Below are positions 41,522 to 47,251 of a stretch of 47,251 bases of DNA, in pieces. The notes beneath the pieces were generated by a model. It made no database searches. It was not told where the DNA came from and was given only the letters and a program-made list of their open reading frames with translations. Position 1 is the stretch's first letter. Each line of letters opens with the position of its first letter. The stretch lies in NCBI RefSeq assembly GCF_000981225.1, contig NZ_LAJC01000044.1, positions 1-47,251 on the forward strand. Reading direction: 5' to 3'. The position numbers and the translations under genes are program-made. The DNA comes from Allosalinactinospora lopnorensis. Its GTDB lineage: Bacteria; Actinomycetota; Actinomycetes; Streptosporangiales; Streptosporangiaceae.

Positions 41522-44023
41522 CTACTGGCAGGCCTCGCAGTCGGTGTCGTCGACGGAGCAGGCGGCGCCCGCGTCGGAGTCGGGTGCCGGCGGGACCGCC
41601 GAGGGGCTCGGCGCGGGCGAAGCGGCGGAGACGCCCGGAGCCGGTGCCGCGGCGACCGCGTTGAGCCGGCCGTCGGTGCCCTTGAGCGTGCTCTTCTCCA
41701 CGTGGGTCGCGCTCTGCGAACGCAGGTAGTAGGTGGTCTTGAGTCCCTTGCGCCAGGCGCGGCGGTAGAGCTCGTCGAGCTTGCGACCGCTGGGCCCGGA
41801 CATGTACAGGTTCAGCGACTGCGCCTGGTCGATCCACTTCTGCCGCCGCGACCCCGCGTCGACCAGCCAGGACGGGTCGATCTCGAAGGCCGTCGCGTAC
41901 AGCTCCTTGAGGTCGCCGGGGATCCGGTCGACGCGCCCGAGACTGCCGTCGTGCAGCTTCAGCTCGGCGACCATCTCCTCGTCCCACAGGCCCCGATCCT
42001 TGAGGTCGCGGACCAGGTAGGGGTTGGCCACGGTGAAGTCACCGGACATGTTCGACTTCACGTACAGGTTGCGGTAGATCGGCTCGACCGACTGGCCGAC
42101 ACCGGTGATGTTGGCGATGGTCGCCGTCGGGGCGATCGCCATGACGTTGGAGTTGCGCATTCCCACGGTGCGCACCTGAGTGCGCAGGGTCTCCCAGTCC
42201 AGTCGCTCCGTCGTGTCGACGTCGAGGTCGCCCCCGCGGGCTTCGGCGAGTGCGCGCAGCGAGTCGATCGGCAACACGCCCTTGCTCCACAGCGAGCCGT
42301 CGAAGCTCTCGTACGTCCCGCGCTCCGCGGCCAGCTCCATCGACGCCGTGATCGCGTGGTAGGAGATCAGCTCCATGCTCTCGTCGGCGAACTCCACCGC
42401 CTCCCGGGAGGAGACCGGAAGGCGCTGCTGGAACAGCGCGTCCTGGTAGCCCATGACGCCCAGCCCCACCGGGCGGTGCCGCATGTTGGCGCGCTCCGCC
42501 TCGGGGATCGTGTAGAAGTTCACGTCGATGACGTTGTCGAGCATCCGCACAGCGGTACGGACGGTGCGGCGCAGCCGCGCGGCGTCGATGCCCTCCTCCG
42601 TTACGTGCCGGGCCAGGTTGACCGAGCCGAGGTTGCACACGGCGACCTCGTCGGCGCTGGTGTTCAGGGTGATCTCGGTGCACAGGTTGGACGAGTGCAC
42701 CACACCGGTGTGCTGCTGCGGGGAGCGCAGGTTGCACGGGTCCTTGAAGGTGATCCACGGATGGCCGGTCTCGAACAGCATCGTGAGCATGCGCCGCCAC
42801 AGGTCCACCGCCCGCACCCGGCGCCACACCTTGATCCCGCCGGCCTCGGCCGCCCGCTCGTAGGCCTCGTACCGCTCGGCGAACGCGGTTCCGTAGAGGT
42901 CGTGCAGATCGGGGACCTCGTCCGGGGAGAACAGCGTCCACTCGGCATCGGCCTCGACGCGCCGCAGGAACAGGTCGGGCACCCAGTTGGCGGTGTTCAT
43001 GTCGTGGGTGCGCCTGCGCTCGTCCCCCGTGTTCTTGCGCAGGTCGAGGAACTCCTCGACGTCGATGTGCCACGTCTCCAGGTAGGCGCAGACGGCGCCC
43101 TTGCGCCGGCCTCCCTGGTTCACGGCCACGGCGGTGTCGTTGGCGATCTTCAGGAAGGGCACGATGCCCTGGCTCTTGCCGTTGGTCCCACGGATGTGGG
43201 CACCCATCCCGCGCACCGGTGTCCAGTCGTTGCCGAGGCCGCCGGAGTACTTGGACAGCAGCGCGTTGTTGCTGATGCCGTGGAAGATCGAGTGCAGGTC
43301 GTCGCCAACGGTCGTGAGGAAGCACGAGGAGAGCTGGGCGCGCTGGGTCCCGGAGTTGAACAGCGTCGGCGTCGAGCACATGAAGTCGAAGGAGGAGAGC
43401 AGCTCGTAGAACTCGACGGCGCGCGCCTCGCGGTCGTCCTCCCGCAGTGCGAGGCCCATGGCCACCCGCATGAAGAACGCCTGCGGAAGCTCGTACCGGG
43501 TTCCTTCACTGTGCAGGAAGTAGCGGTCGTACAGGGTCTGCAGGCCGAGGTAGTTGAACTCCAGGTCGCGCTCCGGGCGCAGCGCGGCGCCGAGACGGGC
43601 CAGGTCGAACTTCGCGAGTTCGGGGTCGAGCTGGCCGAGCCGCACGCCGCGCTCGACATAGGACACCAGGTAGTCGGGGTAGCGTCCGGCCATCTCGGCC
43701 TGCCCGGCCTCGTCGGGGCGGCCGGAGAGGAAGGTCAGGGCTTCGCGGCGGAGCTTGTCCAGCAGCAGCCGCGCGGCGACGTGGGAGTAGCCGGGGTCGG
43801 TCTCGACGAACGACCGCGCCGCCATGACCAGCGCGAGTTCCAGCTCCTCGGAAAGGATTCCCGGGTAGAGGTTGCGCCGGGTCTCGGCGAGAACCGCCTC
43901 CTCCGACACCCCCGCGAGTCCCGCGCACGCTTCGCCGACCAGCAGAGCAACCCGCTCCATCGGATCGGCGGGAGGGTTCGCGGACGCCGGCTCTGCCGAG
44001 GCGACATCGGTGTCGAAGGTCAT
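41522..44023 (-). CDS. nrdA: Ribonucleotide reductase large subunit, class I
   Basis: An 833-residue R1 subunit. The active site is complete: first redox Cys in QLSSCFLTT, second in EVAVCNLGSVNL, thiyl-radical Cys in SSNLCTEITLN with its Asn and Glu, radical-path tyrosines near MRNSNVMAIAPTATIANITG and the YRNLYVKSN region, and a C-terminal CEAC pair for thioredoxin or glutaredoxin. The N-terminus lacks the full ATP-cone (no KRDG-type motif; it begins MTFDTDVASAEPAS then MERVALLVGEACAGLAGVS), so dATP feedback through a cone is doubtful. A Pro/Ala/Ser-rich linker (about 785-820) precedes the CxxC tail. TTGGAG precedes the ATG. Transcription starts beyond a cobalamin riboswitch. Confidence 0.95.
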   Translation of the reverse strand: MTFDTDVASAEPASANPPADPMERVALLVGEACAGLAGVSEEAVLAETRRNLYPGILSEELELALVMAARSFVETDPGYSHVAARLLLDKLRREALTFLSGRPDEAGQAEMAGRYPDYLVSYVERGVRLGQLDPELAKFDLARLGAALRPERDLEFNYLGLQTLYDRYFLHSEGTRYELPQAFFMRVAMGLALREDDREARAVEFYELLSSFDFMCSTPTLFNSGTQRAQLSSCFLTTVGDDLHSIFHGISNNALLSKYSGGLGNDWTPVRGMGAHIRGTNGKSQGIVPFLKIANDTAVAVNQGGRRKGAVCAYLETWHIDVEEFLDLRKNTGDERRRTHDMNTANWVPDLFLRRVEADAEWTLFSPDEVPDLHDLYGTAFAERYEAYERAAEAGGIKVWRRVRAVDLWRRMLTMLFETGHPWITFKDPCNLRSPQQHTGVVHSSNLCTEITLNTSADEVAVCNLGSVNLARHVTEEGIDAARLRRTVRTAVRMLDNVIDVNFYTIPEAERANMRHRPVGLGVMGYQDALFQQRLPVSSREAVEFADESMELISYHAITASMELAAERGTYESFDGSLWSKGVLPIDSLRALAEARGGDLDVDTTERLDWETLRTQVRTVGMRNSNVMAIAPTATIANITGVGQSVEPIYRNLYVKSNMSGDFTVANPYLVRDLKDRGLWDEEMVAELKLHDGSLGRVDRIPGDLKELYATAFEIDPSWLVDAGSRRQKWIDQAQSLNLYMSGPSGRKLDELYRRAWRKGLKTTYYLRSQSATHVEKSTLKGTDGRLNAVAAAPAPGVSAASPAPSPSAVPPAPDSDAGAACSVDDTDCEACQ

Positions 44024-44191
44024 CGTGGCTCCAACCAGGTAGTGCGGAAAACCGGTCGGGGCTTCGAGGTGTGTACCGTGCGAAGAAGGGCGAAGCGCGG
44101 CGCCGGCCGTGCCGGTCCGGTGGCCGGAGGTCCCTCTGCTTCACGGCGGCCCACCCTCGAGGCCCCGCTTCTCATGCGCGCCCGGCGCGCA

Positions 44192-44428
44192 CTGGTGGTA
44201 GGTCTTCGGACTCGCGGGCGGCTGCGGCCGGAATCCGGCCGGGCCTACCGGCCGTCGCTCCCCGGGGCCGTGGCGTGGCGCCCAGTGCCTGATGACGGCG
44301 TTCGGAAGCGCGCTCACGTGCGTCGTTCGCGCCGCTGTTCGTTCCCGCTCACCGCTGCGGGGCAGTCCCGGACTCGCACCGGGTTCCCTCTTGCCTCACC
44401 GCGGGGCGTGCCCTTGGTGAACCACCAG
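44192..44428 (-). ncRNA. Cobalamin riboswitch upstream of nrdAB
   Basis: Read on the minus strand, P1 arms CTGGTGGT (from 44428) and ACCACCAG (ending 44192) close the element. Between them lie GAGGGAACCCGGTGCGAGTCC, the B12 box region GACTGCCCCGCAGCGGTGAG, a CACTGGGC segment, and the terminal GAGTCCGAAGACCTACC, all conserved parts of AdoCbl riboswitches. It lies about 170 bases upstream of nrdA. In Streptomyces coelicolor a B12 riboswitch is known to repress class Ia nrdAB when B12 is available so that B12-dependent class II RNR is used. Confidence 0.93.
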
Positions 44429-44436
44429 CGGAAGCG

Positions 44437-44466
44437 ATACTACATCTAGTGTCGAAGGGCAGTGAA
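44437..44466 (-). promoter_or_regulatory. Candidate nrdAB promoter
   Basis: On the minus strand TTCACT (44466-44461) and TAGTAT (44442-44437) are separated by 18 bases, just upstream of the riboswitch P1 arm. It is a moderate match to a housekeeping sigma promoter in the right place for a transcript beginning with the riboswitch. Confidence 0.4.
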
Positions 44467-44578
44467 CATCGCAAGATAGGCGTGTGTCACCCGGGAATCC
44501 GCTGACAGCGCGCCGCGGTCCGTGATACGCAGGGCGCGGCCCATGCGTCCGAGGTGAACCCCGCCGACCGCGCCCCGG

Positions 44579-44594
44579 CGCGGGTCTTCCCGCG
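44579..44594 (-). terminator. Short hairpin after the NYN-TPR operon
   Basis: CGCGGG (44579-44584), TCTT, CCCGCG (44589-44594): a 6-bp stem directly after the TPR gene stop (44602) in the direction of transcription. Confidence 0.4.
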
Positions 44595-44601
44595 GCCCCG
44601 C

Positions 44602-45156
44602 TCAGTCGTCGAGCAGCCGGTCGAGCGCGTCCTCTTTCAGCCCCAGATCCATCCGGATCCGGAAACGCGACCGTAAGAGCTCTGTGAGGAGATCGTGGAT
44701 GTAGGGGGTGACGTCCTGGTGCCGGAATCGCTGCACGCCGAGGGTCGCCCAGCTGTGCGCCCCCTCCAGGTCGCCGTGGGCCTGCAGGGTCTCGGCGATG
44801 TGGATGTAGGTGGGCAGGTTGCGCGGACCCTCGACCCGCATGTGCTCTAGCTGCCCGTAGGCGGCGTCGATCAGGTCGAGCTCCAGGAGGGCGCCGGCCA
44901 GCAGGGCGCGGGCGTCGATGATGGTCACGCCGCCGTCGTCGATCGCACGCTGGTAGGCGGCGGAGGCGCGTTCGTACTCCTGGGCCATCTCCCACTGTTC
45001 ACCGGCGCGGACGAAGAGCTCCGCCCGGGAGATCTCGCTGTCGGCGTCGACACTGTTGGCCAGGTCGAGGAGTTCCTGGGCGACATCGACGTGGTCACCG
45101 GACTGCACGGCTCGGAATTCCAGCCGATCAAGATCGGCCGTCGTCACGCGGGTCAC
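44602..45156 (-). CDS. Tetratricopeptide-repeat protein
   Basis: A 184-residue all-helical protein built of TPR-like helix pairs: VAQELLDLANSVDADSEISRAELFVRAGEQWEMAQEYERASAAYQRAIDDGG (about 22-73), ARALLAGALLELDLIDAAYGQLEHMRVEG, TYIHIAETLQAHGDLEGAHSWATLGVQRF. It has no catalytic motif and probably serves as a protein-interaction scaffold. GGGAGG six bases upstream supports GTG 45156; other in-frame GTG codons lie at 45162 and 45147. It follows the NYN gene by 46 bases and is probably in its operon. Confidence 0.82.
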   Translation of the reverse strand: MTRVTTADLDRLEFRAVQSGDHVDVAQELLDLANSVDADSEISRAELFVRAGEQWEMAQEYERASAAYQRAIDDGGVTIIDARALLAGALLELDLIDAAYGQLEHMRVEGPRNLPTYIHIAETLQAHGDLEGAHSWATLGVQRFRHQDVTPYIHDLLTELLRSRFRIRMDLGLKEDALDRLLDD

Positions 45157-45202
45157 TGTCACCCTCCCTGCGTCCTCGCCGCCACACGGCGCGTCCCGGC
45201 CG

Positions 45203-46852
45203 CTAGGTCCGAGCGCGTTCCAGAGCGTCCCAGAACCCCTGCCGCAGCGATTGGCGGACCTCGTCACGCAGCAGGAAATCGACCGGCAGCGCCGAGCCCT
45301 GCAGCAACCGCGCCTCCAGGTCGGAAGGCAGTCTGGGTCTGCGGGCCAGCACCGCCTCCAACCACAGGGCCGGTGCGTCACGCGCTATCGCTTCGGCGAA
45401 GTCGTTCCCCTCTCGGCGCGCGACATGCACCGCGTCTTCGATCGTGCGGGCCACCGACGCTCCGGGAGGGATGTACCCCACACTCGGCGTCGGGTCGGTG
45501 TAAGGGCCGTGCTGGACCCTTGGATCGGGGTGGGGGCCAGTAGCGGTCCCGGATCCCTCGCGGGGTCCGGGAGCATTCCTGAAGCTGGCTTCAGCCTTCG
45601 TACTGGCCCCAAAAGTAGGGTTTGGGCCGGTGTTACCTCCAAACCCCGGGTTCTCCCCTGTATTAGGCCCGTATCTGGGATCCGGTGGCGGCGCGTTTCT
45701 GGGCGGCGGCTGCCCGCGCTGCTCGTACTGCGGCGGCTGCCCGCCTCCCATCATCGGAGGGTGCTGCGCGCCCGTCTGGTGCTGCGGTGGAGGCGGCGGG
45801 GCCGGCCGGTTCTGCGGCTGCGGGGGACCGTACCCCTCAGGAGCCGGGCCGCGCATACTGGGGTGAGCTCCGGTGGGCGGATTGCCGAACGCCGGATTGG
45901 GACCGGTGGGCGGGTTGGCCGCCATCCCCGGATGCGCCCCGGTGTTCTGCGCCTGCGGAGGTGTCTGACCGCCCGAAGGGAACCCGTTCGCGTCGATCGG
46001 GCCCGAGTTGTTCGACCGCGGCGCGTTCCCGGAACCGGGCTCCTGCGGAGCGAGGTGGTCGCCGCCCCTGTGCTGGGCGAGGCTCTGCTGCATCGCCCGC
46101 AACTGGTCCATGGCGTTGCCGCTCATGGGCTGCTGCCCACCGGTGTTCGCGAACATCGCCTCAAGCCCGCCGGAGGACGTGGTCGCCGGTTCCACCCGCG
46201 AAGCCCCGGCGTGTGCTGTGACGGGTTGCCGTGTAACGTTCGCCGCCGTGTGCCCTTGGCCGTTGCTGAGCGGGGCGGCCGGTACGGACTGCGCGGCCTC
46301 GCCTTCGGCACCGGCGCCCGAGAGCAGGTTCACATACGGGCGCAGGTGACCGGCGCCGATCTCGATTAGGTCGTCGCACTCGCGGCGCAGCGCCCGCGAG
46401 ATGGTCCAGTTGCCCTCGACGGAAATGTGCATGACGGTGACCCGGACACCGAGGTCCTGGACGTCCGACACGACCTGGGCCATGTCCTCGTCCCCACTGA
46501 CAAGGATCGCCTCGCACAGCACCCCTGTACGCGCGAGCGTCGTCAGGTCCCGTTGCACATAGCTTTCAACACCCTCCCGCCTGCCTGGACGGATACGCGC
46601 AGCTCGGAACTTTATCCCGGGGATGTCCGCGATGCCGTCCTGCTCCTGAGTACGGCGGCCGTCGGCCGTCGCCTCGTACCAGTAGCACCGCAGCAGCGAA
46701 AGACCCGTGCGGTCACGCGCCACCTCGTTGAGGAGACGGGCGAGACCCGCGTAATCCCATGACACGGAATCGCGGTTGCGGGTTCCGTGCACAGCCATCG
46801 CGCCGTCGGCGAGGAGGTAGCCGGCGTCCACGAACAGCGCGCAGCGATCCAC
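45203..46852 (-). CDS. NYN-domain (PIN-like RNase) protein with long disordered linker
   Basis: A 549-residue protein in three parts. Residues 1-175 are a NYN/LabA-DUF88 nuclease domain: CALFVDAGYLLADGA (first Asp), ESYVQRDLTTLARTG, EAILVSGDEDMAQVVSDVQDLGVRVTVM (acidic cluster binding metal). Residues about 190-455 are Gly/Pro/Gln/Asn-rich and disordered, with imperfect repeats around TGANPGF-like units and poly-Pro. Residues about 455-549 are a helical C-terminal domain (IEDAVHVARREGNDFAEAIARDAPALWLEAVLARRPRLPSDLEARLLQGSALPVDFLLRDEVRQSLRQGFWDALE). It probably cleaves RNA; substrates are unknown. The GTG start at 46852 has an AAGGGGG site. The low-complexity linker is striking for possible condensate-type behaviour. 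Confidence 0.87.
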   Translation of the reverse strand: MDRCALFVDAGYLLADGAMAVHGTRNRDSVSWDYAGLARLLNEVARDRTGLSLLRCYWYEATADGRRTQEQDGIADIPGIKFRAARIRPGRREGVESYVQRDLTTLARTGVLCEAILVSGDEDMAQVVSDVQDLGVRVTVMHISVEGNWTISRALRRECDDLIEIGAGHLRPYVNLLSGAGAEGEAAQSVPAAPLSNGQGHTAANVTRQPVTAHAGASRVEPATTSSGGLEAMFANTGGQQPMSGNAMDQLRAMQQSLAQHRGGDHLAPQEPGSGNAPRSNNSGPIDANGFPSGGQTPPQAQNTGAHPGMAANPPTGPNPAFGNPPTGAHPSMRGPAPEGYGPPQPQNRPAPPPPPQHQTGAQHPPMMGGGQPPQYEQRGQPPPRNAPPPDPRYGPNTGENPGFGGNTGPNPTFGASTKAEASFRNAPGPREGSGTATGPHPDPRVQHGPYTDPTPSVGYIPPGASVARTIEDAVHVARREGNDFAEAIARDAPALWLEAVLARRPRLPSDLEARLLQGSALPVDFLLRDEVRQSLRQGFWDALERART

Positions 46853-47205
46853 GCGACACCGCCCCCTTCCCTTGTTCTGGTCGTCCGGTCGGGGAAAACG
46901 AGGTCAGAGTTCTCCGGCGATCGGCGTTCGACCAATAGATAGGCCAGGCCACAGCCTAACCAAGTCTGCGGCGATTCGGATGCCGCCCTTGGCACTCGAA
47001 ACCGCCCTCCGGTTCGGGAATCGCGCGCCCCGGGCCGGGTGTCCCCGGAAACACGCCCATACAAGGAGGCGAGGGCGCCGCATCCTATTATCCGATAACC
47101 GGATCTCAATGAATGCCCCATAGCGTTCACCGGATGGCCGTGTGTGGCCAAGCGTTCTTCCACACAGCGCGCAAGGCCGGGAACACCGCGTTCCGCGAAC
47201 GGGCC
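46853..47205. other. Region upstream of the NYN gene
   Basis: About 350 bases without a recognisable gene; the segment 46900-47130 is less GC-rich and should carry the NYN promoter. Confidence 0.45.
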
Positions 47206-47241
47206 GCCCGCCCGGCCCCGACCCACCGGGGCCGGGCGGGC
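47206..47241. terminator. Strong hairpin at the right edge
   Basis: GCCCGCCCGGCCCC (47206-47219) and GGGGCCGGGCGGGC (47228-47241) form a perfect 14-bp stem with an 8-nt loop. It probably ends a minus-strand gene that lies beyond the window. Confidence 0.6.
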
Positions 47242-47251
47242 CGGGTGACCG

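Noticed and set aside
41501-44449. A long plus-strand reading frame (about 980 codons) opposite nrdA
   Set aside because: It is the antisense shadow of nrdA in GC-rich DNA; the translation is Val/Gly/Arg/His-rich without domains, while the minus strand encodes a full R1 subunit.

Overview
This is about 47 kb of high-GC DNA with actinobacterial features: GTG and TTG starts, GTGA/ATGA stop-start overlaps, a DUF397/DUF5753 helix-turn-helix pair, a BldC-like regulator, a family 2B encapsulin, and a B12-riboswitch-controlled nrdAB. Together these suggest a filamentous actinomycete. Nocardiopsaceae (Nocardiopsis, Streptomonospora, Thermobifida relatives) is my best guess, but it is an inference and was not computed.

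Layout. 0-4.8 kb: end of a NMT1/THI5-type substrate-binding protein, a long non-coding gap, an NB-ARC/TPR ATPase whose P-loop lysine is replaced, an SDR oxidoreductase and a DUF3140 protein. 4.85-10.0 kb (minus): three-gene operon of TPP enzyme, ATP-grasp ligase and CocE/NonD hydrolase. 10.1-13.5 kb: a Mut7-C protein facing an operon of encapsulin shell (with cyclic-nucleotide-binding-like insertion) and polyprenyl synthase, its likely cargo. 14.2-18.4 kb: an unpartnered histidine kinase, a NarL-type two-component pair and HdeD. 18.8-26.8 kb: citrate synthase, a DUF7144 membrane protein, divergent TetR and acyl-CoA dehydrogenase, a DUF3237 gene, a Ser/Thr kinase and a glycolipid-binding protein. 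27-32.5 kb: PutP, a cobalamin riboswitch with btuF/btuC-like uptake genes, and a FUSC protein.

32.7-40.2 kb is the accessory region of most interest. It holds a PIMT-like methyltransferase with a tiny Cys4 protein, a DUF5753/DUF397 regulator pair, three stop-start-coupled genes including a BldC-like HTH, and a complete lasso peptide operon: precursor A, cyclase C, RRE B1, protease B2 and a second PIMT-like methyltransferase. The precursor gene lies between larger genes at 36428-36568. Its leader has YxxP and Thr at -2, and its core starts with Gly, has Asp at 9, and carries two Asp-Gly dyads. A lasso operon with a dedicated PIMT homologue predicts an aspartimide (or isoaspartate) modified lasso peptide.

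40.3-44.4 kb (minus): ribonucleotide reductase nrdA-nrdB behind a second cobalamin riboswitch. NrdB has Phe where the radical Tyr should be and Glu as first metal ligand, the hallmark of class Ic (Mn/Fe) enzymes. Two B12 riboswitches in one window thus tie B12 import and a B12-independent RNR to B12 supply. 44.6-46.9 kb: NYN-domain protein and TPR protein.

Caution: at least five apparent single- or two-base indels interrupt otherwise well-conserved genes (DUF3237, Ser/Thr kinase twice, btuF twice), with a sixth possible in the BldC-like gene. Several are best explained by one missing C in a C run. This looks more like assembly or sequencing error than gene decay.
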